A stretch of DNA of 64,000 nucleotides, taken from NCBI RefSeq assembly GCF_008831265.1, contig NZ_VTTH01000006.1, positions 62,001 to 126,000 of the forward strand, written 5' to 3'. Below, one piece after another: positions 32,029 through 42,100 of this stretch (position 1 is its first letter; every line of letters begins with the position of its first letter). Under the pieces are notes generated by a model that saw nothing but the letters and a program-made list of their open reading frames with translations, did not search any database and was not told the DNA's origin. Position numbers and translations under genes: made by a program. Source of the stretch: Lacisediminimonas profundi. Its GTDB lineage: Bacteria > Pseudomonadota > Gammaproteobacteria > Burkholderiales > Burkholderiaceae_D.

Positions 32029-32922
32029 TCAGCCTCCGTGCTGCACGAAGGAACGCGCCACATCGACGAAGCCATCACGAATCACGGATTTCACGCCGCG
32101 ATTCCAGCCCAGCGCCAATTCCAGTTGCGGCCCGCCGCCGACCAGATTGCGTAACACCAGGCCGTTCATGCGAATGCTGCGCGACGACGATGGCACCAGC
32201 GCCACACCCATCCCGCACGAAACCAGCATCAACATGGTCGGAATGTCGCCAACCTCTTGCACCACGCGCGCCTGGAAGCCGGCGTCCTGGCATGTCTGGA
32301 ACACCAGTGTCTGCAGCGACGAGGAAAGCGAGCGGGAAAAGCAGATGAAGCCTTCCTGAGCCAGGTCCTTCAGATTAATGCGGGCCTGGGATGCCAGCGG
32401 GTGGGCCGCCGGCAGTGCCAGCACCAGGCGCTCGTGTGCAATGGTCAGCAGCTCGATATCGGGAGACTGGACCGGTGGCCGCAGGCAGCCGATATCCATG
32501 CGTTTGTCGACCAAGGCGTCAATCTGCATCGGCGTCAGCAGGCTGTCCTGCAGGACCAGTTCCACTTTCGGGAACTGGTGCCGATAAGCCATCAATATCT
32601 TCGGAAAATTGCTGTAGATCGCCGTGTTGGTGTAGCCGATCACCAGGCGGCCGACCAGCCCCTCCTCGGCCCGCATCACCGAGCGCTTGGCCTGCTCGGT
32701 GGCAGCCAGGATCGCCTGCGCTTCCACGATCAGCGCGCGCCCGGCGTCGGTCAGCTCGACCTTGTGCTTGGTGCGCCGGAACAGCATGACGCCAAGACTG
32801 TCCTCAAGCAGTTTGATTTGCCGCGACAGCGGCGACTGTGCAATGTGCGCCCGTTCTGCGGCACGGCCGAAATGAAGCTCCTGGGCTACCGCCAGGAAGT
32901 AACGCAGTTGTCGCAGTTCCAT
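32029..32922 (-). CDS. LysR-family transcriptional regulator
   Basis: A 297-residue LysR regulator of the CbbR/CatM/BenM-like type. The start MELRQLRYFLAVAQELHFGRAAERAHIAQSPLSRQIKLLE (read as one HTH block, key residues RQLRYFxAVA, HFxRAAExLHxAQSPLSxQI) is typical of regulators of aromatic-acid degradation. The rest is the effector-binding domain, with the RARVVQEVGDIPTMLMLVSCGMGVALVP region near residue 220. It is upstream of, and on the same strand as, nothing related; the acyl-CoA synthetase ends 107 nt to its right. It may control the acyl-CoA gene group. Confidence 0.93.
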   Translation of the reverse strand: MELRQLRYFLAVAQELHFGRAAERAHIAQSPLSRQIKLLEDSLGVMLFRRTKHKVELTDAGRALIVEAQAILAATEQAKRSVMRAEEGLVGRLVIGYTNTAIYSNFPKILMAYRHQFPKVELVLQDSLLTPMQIDALVDKRMDIGCLRPPVQSPDIELLTIAHERLVLALPAAHPLASQARINLKDLAQEGFICFSRSLSSSLQTLVFQTCQDAGFQARVVQEVGDIPTMLMLVSCGMGVALVPSSSRSIRMNGLVLRNLVGGGPQLELALGWNRGVKSVIRDGFVDVARSFVQHGG

Positions 32923-33029
32923 CCGAAAATGCTATCACAGCTTTTTCGGATGCTGTGCGCATGACTGCTTCGCAGACACGTTGACGCCCTGGCAGCCTGG
33001 CAGCTTGGCGCAAGGTGTCCCGCCGGGAC

Positions 33030-34631
33030 TCAGCTCGCTGCGTCCGGGGGAGCCGCGAGGTACTCGCGGCGCAGGCGCAGCTTGTCGACCTTGCCGGCGC
33101 CGTTTTTCGGCAGCGATTCCCGGAAGATCATGCGCCGCGGCTGCTTGTAGCGCGCCAGGCGGCCGTCCAGGTTTGCCAGCACATCCTGCTCGCTCACGCT
33201 GAAGCCGGGCTTGATGCTGAGAACCGCGCATACCGTCTCGCCCCAACGGGCATCCGGCAATCCGATCACCGCCGCTTCCAGTATCGGCGGATATTCCACC
33301 AGGCGCGACTCGACCTCGGTCGCATAGACGTTCTCGCCGCCGGTAATGATCATGTCCTTGAGTCGGCCGGCAACCCGCAGATAGCCGTCCTCATCCACCT
33401 GCCCGAGGTCGCCGGTGCGCAACCAGCCGTCATGCATGACTCCCTGCGTATCGGCCTCGCGCTTCCAGTAACCCTGCATGACATTGGGTCCGCGAACTTC
33501 GATTTCGCCGATCTCACCTGCGCTTGCCACTGCCGCGGCGGAGGCCTCTGCGCCACTTTCGGCCTCGCCGGCACGGATCCGGAACTCGCTGAACAGCGGC
33601 GACAGGCCGGTGCTCATCTGCTTGCTCGGCGGCGCTGTCGGCGACAGCGCCGCAACCAGCACGGTGGCCTCGGTAAGGCCGTAACGATGGATCACGGCAA
33701 CCTCGCGCCGGCGATACTCTGCGATCAAGGCTTCCGGCACCGGCGCGCCGCCGACGATGACGGCGCGCAGCGAACTGAGGTCGGTGGATTCGAATGCCGG
33801 ATGGGCTGCCATGGTCTTGTACATTGCCGGAACCCCGGCGATCAGGGTGATCTTTTCATCGGCGATCCGGCGCAGCACCTGGTTCTCGTCAAATGCGCGT
33901 TCAAGATGGATGCAGGCGCCACGCAGGAAGCAGTCCATGAAAGTGGCGACCGGCGCCGCATGGAACAAGGGCGCGGAAATCAGCACCTTGTCGCTGGCAA
34001 AGCCGCCCTGCAGCAGGATGATATTGAGCGTGTTCCAGAACAGGTTGCCGTGACTGAGCATCACGCCTTTCGGATGGCCGGTGCTGCCGGAGGTGTACAG
34101 CAACCACGCAGTCTCGTCCCAGCCGGCCATGCGCAGGGGGGGCGCCGCGGCTACCGGCCCGGCCTCCATCATCGCCAGCAACTCGTCATCCTGCTCCCGT
34201 CCTGAACGCACGAACTGCGGACATGGGCAGCCCTGCTGCACGGCATGGCGAATGGCATCGAACCGGTCGCCGTATATCAGCATGCTGGCGTCGCAGTCAT
34301 TGATGATTGCGACCACCTCGGGTGCGCTCAAGCGAAAGTTGACCGGCACAAAAATGGCGCCGATGCGCGCAGCCGCGAACATGACGACAGCAAAACGGGC
34401 ATCGTTGTAATCAAGGAAAGCGACGCGATCGCCAGCCTTGATGCCGCGCCGCTCAAGTTCGGCGGCCAGGCGAATCGCGCTTTGCTGCAACTGGCCATAG
34501 GTCCACCGCTCCGCGCGCTCCGCCTCGTGCCAGTAGACAATGCATTCCAGCCCGGGCTGCAAGTGGGCGCGCCGCTCCAGCCAGGAGGCAGGGCTCGGAT
34601 TGACGGACATCGGGGTATTCGTGCTCAGCAT
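33030..34631 (-). CDS. Acyl-CoA synthetase (AMP-forming)
   Basis: A 533-residue ANL-superfamily adenylating enzyme. The phosphate-binding P-loop is WLLYTSGSTGHPKGVMLSH near residues 172-190. The Y(G)xTE motif appears as HRYGLTEA, the hinge as GWLRTGDLGQVDEDGYL and GRLKDMIITGGENVYATEVE. The C-terminal catalytic Lys is in LPKNGAGKVDKLRLR. It activates a carboxylic acid to acyl-AMP and then acyl-CoA; the acid cannot be told from sequence. The start at 34631 (MLSTNTPMSV) is chosen; 34610 is the alternative, and both have weak ribosome sites. It is 61 nt downstream of a DECR-like reductase, with a divergent acyl-CoA dehydrogenase beyond, so beta-oxidation of an unusual acid is likely. Confidence 0.92.
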   Translation of the reverse strand: MLSTNTPMSVNPSPASWLERRAHLQPGLECIVYWHEAERAERWTYGQLQQSAIRLAAELERRGIKAGDRVAFLDYNDARFAVVMFAAARIGAIFVPVNFRLSAPEVVAIINDCDASMLIYGDRFDAIRHAVQQGCPCPQFVRSGREQDDELLAMMEAGPVAAAPPLRMAGWDETAWLLYTSGSTGHPKGVMLSHGNLFWNTLNIILLQGGFASDKVLISAPLFHAAPVATFMDCFLRGACIHLERAFDENQVLRRIADEKITLIAGVPAMYKTMAAHPAFESTDLSSLRAVIVGGAPVPEALIAEYRRREVAVIHRYGLTEATVLVAALSPTAPPSKQMSTGLSPLFSEFRIRAGEAESGAEASAAAVASAGEIGEIEVRGPNVMQGYWKREADTQGVMHDGWLRTGDLGQVDEDGYLRVAGRLKDMIITGGENVYATEVESRLVEYPPILEAAVIGLPDARWGETVCAVLSIKPGFSVSEQDVLANLDGRLARYKQPRRMIFRESLPKNGAGKVDKLRLRREYLAAPPDAAS

Positions 34632-34692
34632 GGCGGGTCTTGTCTGTTTCTGTTGAATGAGGTGCGGGATGGGGGGCGTCTCAGGCGCCGCC

Positions 34693-35589
34693 TCAGGGCT
34701 TTGCCGCGGGTGGCGGCACGGTGCGCAGCGATTTTTCCTGCTCGCTGCGCGCCTTGATTCGCGTGCGCGCTTCCACCCATTGCTCATCGCTCCAATCCGC
34801 GTACTGGGTGAAGTAAGAGCCGCGCGCAAGGTTATAGGCGCCATCGATGGCAATCGTCTCGCCACTCAGCCACGCGCAGCCGTCGGCCATCAGGAAGGCT
34901 GCCAGGTTTCCAAGCTCATCCATCTGGCCAAGCCGGCGCATCGGGTTCTCCCGGGTTTCCAGCTCATGCGGATTGTCGCCGGGCCGCAGGCGCGCGGTGG
35001 CGCCTGGTGTCGGGAAGATGCCGGGTGCAATGGCGTTCAGCCGTATGCCGTAGCGGCCCCATTCGGTGGCAAGCGATTTGGTCATCGCATCGATGCCGGC
35101 CTTGGCCATGGCGGAAGGGACGACGTAGGGCGATCCCGTGCGAACCCAAGTGGTGACGATGGAGAGCACCGTGCCCTTCAATTGCTGGGCTATCCAGCGT
35201 TTGCCGACCGCCTGGGTCACATAAAAGGTCCCATGCAAGACGGTATTGGCGATGGCGTCAAAGCCGCCTGGCGACAAATCCTCGGTGCGGCTGACGAAAT
35301 TCCCGGCCGCATTATTGACCAGGCCAGTCAGCGGACCGCTCTCCCACAATTCGCCGATGCAGCGATCAACCGCGTCGGCGTCGCGCAGGTCGAGCGCTAC
35401 GGTTTGCACGATGCCCCCGTGCTGTTCCATCAATTCCCGCGCGGTGTCGTCCAGCACGCTCTGCCGCCGGCCGCAAATGCAAACGGTGGCGCCAAGCGAC
35501 AGCAGCCGTGCCGCGATCTCGCGGCCCAGCCCGGTACCGCCACCAGTCACAAGTATGCGGTGTCCTTTGAACAGCTCCGGCTTGAACAT
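34693..35589 (-). CDS. SDR oxidoreductase, 2,4-dienoyl-CoA reductase/PECR-like
   Basis: A 298-residue short-chain dehydrogenase. The cofactor motif is LVTGGGTGLGREIA near residues 14-27, with NNAAGNF at the NNAG position. The active-site region reads PYVVPSAMAKAGIDAMTKSLATEWGRYGIRLNAI, in two parts: SAMAKAG and TEWGRYG. A Ser occupies the usual catalytic Tyr position four residues before Lys. This is the pattern of the 2,4-dienoyl-CoA/peroxisomal enoyl-CoA reductase subgroup, as is the APGIFPTPGA loop. It should reduce unsaturated acyl-CoA with NADPH. The start at 35589 follows CGAGGAGACC. It is divergent from an acyl-CoA dehydrogenase across a 202-nt shared promoter region. Confidence 0.9.
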   Translation of the reverse strand: MFKPELFKGHRILVTGGGTGLGREIAARLLSLGATVCICGRRQSVLDDTARELMEQHGGIVQTVALDLRDADAVDRCIGELWESGPLTGLVNNAAGNFVSRTEDLSPGGFDAIANTVLHGTFYVTQAVGKRWIAQQLKGTVLSIVTTWVRTGSPYVVPSAMAKAGIDAMTKSLATEWGRYGIRLNAIAPGIFPTPGATARLRPGDNPHELETRENPMRRLGQMDELGNLAAFLMADGCAWLSGETIAIDGAYNLARGSYFTQYADWSDEQWVEARTRIKARSEQEKSLRTVPPPAAKP

Positions 35590-35791
35590 GGGTCTCCTCG
35601 CTGGCCTGCCGGCCTTGTATTGGAATCTGCATTTTTCAGACGCGGAGTATGCGGTTGCAGCAGGCTGCGACGCCAACACTAATTTTGGAATGCGTAAGAC
35701 CCACAAGGTCTTGAAGCCTCGCGCGCACAGGCCTAACATCTGCCGCACTAGAATCACAGAGACACGGCACGGCGCCGAACGGGACCCAGCG

Positions 35792-36949
35792 ATGCACTTT
35801 GACGAACTGAACGAGGAACAGCGCCAGCTGCGTGACAGCCTGCAGCGGGCGATGGAAAAAATCCTCACTCCCGAATACCTTCACCGCATGGACCAGGAAG
35901 GCCGTTACCCCTACGAAGCCTACCAGGCGTGGGTCGAACTCGGCCTGACCGGACGCGGTATTCCCGAGGAATACGGCGGTTATGGCGGCACCATGGAAGA
36001 TCTGGCATTGATTGCCGAGGACCTGGCCGCCTGGAGTTACGACCTGTCGACTGCGTACACAGTGCCGCTGTTTACCGGACAGACCTTGCTCAAGTGCGGC
36101 CGGGAGGAGCAGAAAGCCGAATTCCTGCCTCAACTGGCACAGGGAAAAATCCGCATGTCGGTCTGCATCAGCGAGCCGGCCGCCGGATCGGATGTCGCAG
36201 CAATCCAGACCCGCGCGGTGGCCGACGGCGATCATTGGATCCTCAACGGGCAGAAAGTCTGGATCACTGGCGCCGGCGCGGACAACACCCTGTTGCATGT
36301 CTATGCCCGCACCGACAGCACAGTGTCGGCACGCAAGGGCCTGTCGATTTTCCTGATTGAAAACACCCATCCCGGAATCGAATTGCGCAAGCTGGAGATG
36401 CTCGGCCGGCGCGGCGCCGGCAGCTACGAAGTATTCCTGAGCGACGTGCGGGTGCACAAGAGCCGCATCCTGGGCGAAGTGAACCGTGGCTGGGAATACC
36501 TGCTGGCAGGCTTGCAGGGCGAACGCGCCCTGACCTCGGCAGGCTATGCCGGAGCCAGCCAGAGCGTGGTCAACCTCGCCGTCAGCCATGCGCGCGAGCG
36601 CAGGCAATTCGGCAAATCGATCGCCGAGTTCCAGGCAATTTCACACATGCTGGCCGACATGCAGACCGAGGCCAGCGCTGCGCGCCTGCTGGCGTTTTCC
36701 GCAGCGGCAAAGTTGGCCCGCGGCCAGGACGCGCTGCGCGAGGTGTCGATGGCCAAGCTGTTCGGCTCCGAAACCTATATCAAGCTCGCCAACCAGGGCA
36801 TGCAGATCATGGGCGCTTCCGGCTACAGCCTGGAGTACCCGATGCAGCGCCATTTCCGCGACGCCCGCAGCACTACCATTGGCGCCGGCAGTTCGCAGAT
36901 GCAACGCAGCACCATTGCCTCGACCATGGACCTGGTTCCGGCGCGCTAG
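35792..36949 (+). CDS. Acyl-CoA dehydrogenase
   Basis: A 385-residue FAD-dependent acyl-CoA dehydrogenase. The N-terminal helical domain has GLTGRGIPEEYGGYGG. The beta domain has the family signature MSVCISEPAAGSDVAAIQTRA and WILNGQKVWITGAG. The C-terminal domain carries RRQFGKSIAEFQAISHMLADM and QIMGASGYSLEYPMQRHFRDARSTTIGAGSSQMQ (read as one block, key residues GYSxEYPxxRxxRDAR). It introduces a double bond alpha-beta to the CoA thioester and passes electrons to ETF. It is divergent from the DECR-like reductase and followed after 87 nt by a Bug receptor gene. The start at 35792 (MHFDELNEEQ) is the only plausible one. Confidence 0.95.
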   Translation: MHFDELNEEQRQLRDSLQRAMEKILTPEYLHRMDQEGRYPYEAYQAWVELGLTGRGIPEEYGGYGGTMEDLALIAEDLAAWSYDLSTAYTVPLFTGQTLLKCGREEQKAEFLPQLAQGKIRMSVCISEPAAGSDVAAIQTRAVADGDHWILNGQKVWITGAGADNTLLHVYARTDSTVSARKGLSIFLIENTHPGIELRKLEMLGRRGAGSYEVFLSDVRVHKSRILGEVNRGWEYLLAGLQGERALTSAGYAGASQSVVNLAVSHARERRQFGKSIAEFQAISHMLADMQTEASAARLLAFSAAAKLARGQDALREVSMAKLFGSETYIKLANQGMQIMGASGYSLEYPMQRHFRDARSTTIGAGSSQMQRSTIASTMDLVPAR

Positions 36950-36992
36950 CGATGCCCCTCTTTTGAACGGCCCCGCCTCATCCATTTTTCAT

Positions 36993-37020
36993 ATTCATCA
37001 ACCATGAATTCATCAACCAT
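36993..37020. repeat. 13-bp direct repeat ahead of the second Bug gene
   Basis: ATTCATCAACCAT occurs at 36993-37005 and 37008-37020 with 2 nt between. It lies in the leader of the Bug gene and creates an in-frame ATG at 37004 that could be mistaken for the start. It is a likely recent short duplication. Confidence 0.8.
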
Positions 37021-37036
37021 AACAAGGACCAGAGAC

Positions 37037-37996
37037 ATGATCACCCCGTTCCGCCGACTTCTTCTTGCGCTTGGACTGGCTGCCGCCTGCGCCGGCGCCC
37101 ACGCCCAATACCCTGCGCGCCCCATCACGATGGTGGTGCCCTTCCCTCCCGGCGGCACCTCGGATTCGCTGGCGCGGATCATCGCGAAGAATGTCGGGGA
37201 AAACCTGGGCCAGTCGGTCGTCGTCGAGAACAAGCCTGGCGTCGAAGGGCAGATCGCCGCACAGGACATCGCGAAGTCCGCACCTGACGGCTACCGGATC
37301 GCGCTGGTCACTTCCGGCAATTTTTCCGTCCTGCCGGCGATGCGCAAGAATCCGCCGTATGACGTGATCACTGACTTCACCCCGATCGCCGACGTCGGCC
37401 GTTACGCGTTCTTCCTGTACGTGAATCCATCCGTGCCTGCAAAGAACATGCGCGAGTTCATCGCCCATGCGAAGGCCAACCCGGGAAAAATGAGCTATGG
37501 CAGCGGCAACGGCACCGGGGTGCTGGTGTTTGCACAGATCAAGAGCTTGTTCGGCATCGACCTGCTGCATGTTCCCTACAAGGGTGAGCCGCCGGCCATG
37601 ACGGATCTGTTGGCAGGCCGCCTGGACGCGATGATTGCCACCGGCGCCGGCCTTCCTTTTGCGAAGGAGGGCAAGCTGCGTCCCCTGGTAACCCTGCTGC
37701 CGACGCGTTCGCCGCTGGCGCCGGAGGTGCCGGTCATGCGCGAGGCTGGGATGAGCGAATTGCCAGTCGTGATCTGGGCTGCGGTGGTTGGCCCGGCCGG
37801 CATGCCGAAGGATATCGTCGAGCGGCTGAACAAGGCGGTGCTGGCGTCCCTGGCAAAGCCCGATGTGGTGGCAAGCATCGAGCAGATGGGTTTTGCCGTC
37901 ACTCCCGGCCGGCCGGAAGTCCTGGGCAACCTGATCAAGACCCAGGTCGGCGCATACACGAAGCTGGTGAAGTCCATCGGCATTCCGCTGCAATAA
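37037..37996 (+). CDS. Bug-type tripartite tricarboxylate transporter substrate-binding protein
   Basis: A 319-residue Bug-family periplasmic receptor. The signal peptide MITPFRRLLLALGLAAACAGAHAQ is followed by YPARPITMVVPFPPGGTSD and VVVENKPGVEGQIAA, with LLHVPYKGEPPAMTDLLAGRLDAMIA further on. The start at 37037 has AAGGACCAGAG upstream and gives a normal signal sequence; a start 11 codons earlier would add a polar leader. No membrane subunits are encoded nearby. Its position between an acyl-CoA dehydrogenase and a nitronate monooxygenase-like gene on the same strand suggests it captures the acid metabolized by this cluster. Confidence 0.92.
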   Translation: MITPFRRLLLALGLAAACAGAHAQYPARPITMVVPFPPGGTSDSLARIIAKNVGENLGQSVVVENKPGVEGQIAAQDIAKSAPDGYRIALVTSGNFSVLPAMRKNPPYDVITDFTPIADVGRYAFFLYVNPSVPAKNMREFIAHAKANPGKMSYGSGNGTGVLVFAQIKSLFGIDLLHVPYKGEPPAMTDLLAGRLDAMIATGAGLPFAKEGKLRPLVTLLPTRSPLAPEVPVMREAGMSELPVVIWAAVVGPAGMPKDIVERLNKAVLASLAKPDVVASIEQMGFAVTPGRPEVLGNLIKTQVGAYTKLVKSIGIPLQ

Positions 37997-38013
37997 ATCC
38001 GGTGAGCGCAAAC

Positions 38014-39006
38014 ATGCCTGATATCCGGACTTCGCAACGCCCGCTTCCAGATCACATACCGCCGGTGCTGCGCCGGCTGTCACTGCCGGTGATTGCTTCG
38101 CCGATGTTCACCGTCAGTTATCCCGATCTGGTGCTGGCGCAATGCAAGGCCGGCATCGTCGGCTCGTTTCCGGCGCTCAACGCACGCCAGCCGGAACTGC
38201 TGGACGAGTGGCTCAACAGCATGAAGGAAGAGCTGCAGGCATACCAGCGCGACAACCCGCAGGCGATCGTCGGGCCGATCGCCGTCAACCAGATTGCACA
38301 TGCGTCCAACGTGAGACTGGAGCAGGACGTTGCGACCTGCATCCGCCACAAAGTGCCGATCCTGATTACCTCGCTGCGGGCGCCCGCGCCCGAGATCATC
38401 GCCGAAGTGCATGCGTATGGCGGAATCATCCTGCATGACGTGATCAACCTGCGGCATGCGATGAAAGCCCTTGACGCAGGCGTCGATGGCCTGATCCTGG
38501 TCGCGGCAGGCGCCGGCGGGCACGCCGGCACCCTGTCGCCGATGGCCCTGGTCGGTGAAGTGCGCAAACGATTCAAGGGACTGCTCGCACTGTCGGGCTC
38601 GATCGCCACCGGCGACGCGATCCTGGCGGCGCAAGCGATGGGCGCCGACTTCGCCTACATGGGCACGCGTTTCATCGCCAGCGTCGAAGCCAATGCCAGC
38701 GAGGAATACAAGCAGTCGCTGTTGCGTGCCAGCGCATCGGACATCATCTACAGCAACCTGTTCTCCGGCGTGCATGGCAACTATGTGCGCGAGAGCATCG
38801 AACGCTCCGGGCTCGACCCGGACAATCTCGCCGTGGCCGACAAGAGCAAGATGAGCTTCGCCGATGGCCGCTCCAAGGCCAAGGCATGGAAGGACATCTG
38901 GGGCGCAGGCCAGGGCGTTGCCGTGATCGACGACCTGCCGACCACCGCAGAAATTGTCGCGCGGCTCAAGCGGGAATATGCTGCCGCGCGGGAACGGATC
39001 ATGTAG
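38014..39006 (+). CDS. Nitronate monooxygenase-like FMN enzyme
   Basis: A 330-residue TIM-barrel flavoprotein of the nitronate monooxygenase (formerly 2-nitropropane dioxygenase) family. The N-terminal VIASPMFTVSYPDLVLAQCKAGIVGSFPAL, with key residues APM-like SPM and GxxGxxxA, binds FMN. VDGLILVAAGAGGHAGTLSP contains the GxGGHxG signature. SGSIATGDAILAAQAMGADFAYMGTRF (key residues GGIxxGxxxxAAxxxGAxxxxxGTRF) is the phosphate-binding end of the barrel. The start at 38014 has GGTGAG upstream; a GTG at 38002 is the alternative. The family oxidizes alkyl nitronates, but many members in acyl-CoA clusters have unknown substrates. Its stop codon TAG (39004-39006) touches the perfect palindrome that follows. 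Confidence 0.9.
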   Translation: MPDIRTSQRPLPDHIPPVLRRLSLPVIASPMFTVSYPDLVLAQCKAGIVGSFPALNARQPELLDEWLNSMKEELQAYQRDNPQAIVGPIAVNQIAHASNVRLEQDVATCIRHKVPILITSLRAPAPEIIAEVHAYGGIILHDVINLRHAMKALDAGVDGLILVAAGAGGHAGTLSPMALVGEVRKRFKGLLALSGSIATGDAILAAQAMGADFAYMGTRFIASVEANASEEYKQSLLRASASDIIYSNLFSGVHGNYVRESIERSGLDPDNLAVADKSKMSFADGRSKAKAWKDIWGAGQGVAVIDDLPTTAEIVARLKREYAAARERIM

Positions 39007-39041
39007 TTAATTGGGGTCAGACTAGTCTGACCCCAATTAAC
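39006..39041. repeat. Perfect 36-bp palindrome, GGGGTCAGAC-type
   Basis: The 18-nt arm GTTAATTGGGGTCAGACT (39006-39023) is followed directly by its exact reverse complement (39024-39041), with no spacer. The core GGGGTCAGACT is the kind of sequence found at REP-like elements and near REP-associated tyrosine transposases in proteobacteria. No transposase is adjacent, and no other copy was noticed in the window. As RNA it would form a strong hairpin and could end transcription of the upstream gene, although no proper U-run follows. Confidence 0.9.
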
Positions 39042-39144
39042 TTTACTTAGCGTAGATCATACGACGCTCCCCGCGTCCGGAACATGATGAAGCCTTGCCG
39101 AAAAATAGTGCCGGGCAGGCTTTGCCCAAGGCATCCCGGGTCAC

Positions 39145-42100
39145 ATGGCCAGCGCTGCGCCGACGACCTCGGGTCCGGGCGAGGAGAAGGTCATCAACAT
39201 CAAAGAGTCCGCCGCACGCAAGGCGCTGCCACCGCGCAACGCCCGGGATAGCGAATTGCTGCGCTCCGAGTTGTTCAGCATCGAACAACTGAAGCGGCAT
39301 GCGGCTACGCTGGCTGCCGAGCGCCGGATCGATCCGCATCCGGGGCCGGACCGGCTGCTGCCACGCCTGGCGGACAATGCGCAGGTCCTGCTGGCGGCGT
39401 ATGACGTCGTGACAGCCGCAGTGACCAAGGGGCAACGGATCGCGCCGCCAGAGGCCTGGCTGCTCGACAATTTCTATCTGATCGAACAGCAGATCGGCCT
39501 GGCGCGCCGCTATCTGCCGCGCGGATACAGCCAGCAGTTGCCGCGCCTGGCCGCGGGCCCATCGGCCGGCTTTCCGCGGATTTACGAACTGGCGCTGGAG
39601 TTGATTTCCCACATGGATGGCCGCGTCGACAGCGGCAACACCACCGAGTTCATCGCAGCCTACCAGGCTGTCGAGCCACTGAAGCTGGGTGAATTGTGGG
39701 CCTTTCCGATCATGCTGCAACTGGCGCTGCTGGAAAACCTGCGCCGCGTGGCCGTCCGCATTGCCCAGCGGCGTGAAGAGCGCGACACCGCCATCCTGTG
39801 GGCGGAACGCATGCTTGCGATGGCGGAAAAGGAACCCGATCAGCTGATCCACTTGCTGGCCGAATTTGCCCATACCGATGTACCGCTGACGGCACCGTTC
39901 GTGGAGGAATTTTACGCAAGGATCCAGTCGCAGGGCGGCGCCATGAGCTTCGTCCAGGCCTGGATCGAGCAGAAGCTGCTCGAACAGGGAGTGACGGCCA
40001 CGCAGTTATCGGAGACGGCCGGTCGGGCCTCGGCCACCAATCAGATATCGATCGCCAACAGCATCGGCAGCCTGCGCTTCATTGGCGCCATGGATTGGAA
40101 GAGCTTCGTCGAGTCGCTCAGCGTGGTCGAACAGACCTTGCGTGAAGACCCGGCTGGCATGCACGCCGGCCAGGATTTTCCCACCCGCGACCGCTACCGG
40201 CATGTGATCGAGGATATGGCGCGCGGCAGCACTTGCAGCGAGCCGGAGGTGGCGCGCACTGCAATCAGCCTGGCGCAGACCGCGGCAACGCAACGCGGCC
40301 CGGACGACCGCAGCGCGCATGTCGGCTTCTACCTGATCGATCAGGGGCGGCAAAGCCTGGAGAGGGCGATCAAGTGCCGCTTGTCGTGCAGATCGCGGAT
40401 AGCCCGGGCATGCCGGCGCTTCCGCCTGGCGCTCTACCTCGGCCCGATCCTGTTGATCACTGCGCTGGTGAGCGTGGCCGTGCTGCGGACTTCAGGAGGA
40501 TTGGAGTCGGACGGTTGGCTGGCCTGGGTTTTTGCCCTCCCACTCGTGATCGCATGCTCTGCGCTGGCAGTGCCACTGGTGAACCTGCTGATCACGCTGA
40601 CCCTGCCGCCACGCGCATTGCCACGACTGGACTTTTCCAACGGCATCCCGGACAGCCATCGAACCATGGTGGTCGTACCCACCCTGCTGGCCAAGCTGGA
40701 GGATATCGATGCGCTGGTGGAGGCAATGGAGATCCGCTACCTCGGCAATCGCGACCCCAATCTGTTCTTTGCCCTGCTCACAGACCTTCCAGACGCGCTC
40801 GAACAAAGCATGCCGGATGATGAGTCCCTGCTTGCCCGCGCACGCGCTGCCGTGCAGGAGCTCAACCAGACTTACAGCGATGACCGGCCGTGCATCTTCT
40901 ATCTGTTTCACCGGCCACGGATGTGGAACGCAGTCGAGCGGGTGTGGATGGGCTATGAGCGCAAGCGCGGCAAACTGGAGCAGTTCAATGCCCGGCTCCG
41001 AGGACAGGCGCAATCCGCTTTTTCCGAGATTGTCGGCGACCAGTCGGTTTTCGCATCGATCCGGTATGTGATCACGCTCGATACCGACACCCAACTGCCG
41101 CGCGATGCGGCACGCGCCCTGATCGGGAACCTTGCGCATTCACTCAACCGGCCGGTCTACGATGCCAGGAAGGGACGCATTGTAGATGGCTACGCGATCC
41201 TGCAACCGCGCGCCTCGATCAGCATGTCCAGCGCCGGGCAGTCACGATTTACCAAGCTGTTCGCGGGCGAATCGGGCATCGATCCCTACACGCGCGAGGT
41301 ATCCGATGTCTATCAGGATGTTTTTGCCGAAGGTTCGTTCGTCGGCAAGGGAATCTACGATGTCGATGCCTTTCGCCAGGCGGTCGACGAGCGCTTCCCG
41401 GAAAACCTGATCCTGAGTCACGACCTGCTGGAAAGCGGTTACGCGCGATCGGCACTGGTGGCCGATATCGACCTGATCGAAGATCATCCCGCCAGTTACG
41501 CAATGGAGGCCAGCCGGCGCCACCGCTGGATCCGCGGCGACTGGCAACTGGCCGGCTGGCTGCGCCCCCGGGTGCCGGGTCCGCCCGGGGAAGACGGGGG
41601 CAATGGAGAGCGCTCCAGAAACCCGCTGTCTGCCTTGTCGGTATGGAAGCTGTTCGACAATCTGCGGCGCAGCCTGGTGTCGCCAGCGCTGCTGGCCTTG
41701 CTGCTAGCCGGATGGCTGCTGGGGCCGGGACCGGCCTGGTTCTGGAGCTTGCTGGTCGCCGCCGTAGTATTCCTGCCGGCGCTGCTGGCGACCGTGGTCG
41801 AACTGATCCGCAAGCCCGACGAACGCGATTGGCTGGTGCACCTGAGCCTGACGGCAAGATCCGCAACCCGCCCGCTGGCGCGCACCTTGCTGGTCCTGGT
41901 GTTCCTGCCCTACGACAGCTTGATCTGCCTGGATGCGATCCTGCGTTCAGGCATGCGCATGCCATTCACGCGGCAAGGCTTGCTGATCTGGCACTTGCCC
42001 TCTTACGCAGTGCGCAACGCGCGCCGCACGCTGGCCGATTTTTCCAGGGAAATGTGGATCGGCCCGGCGGTGGCGCTGGGCGTAATGCTGGCGATCGAAC

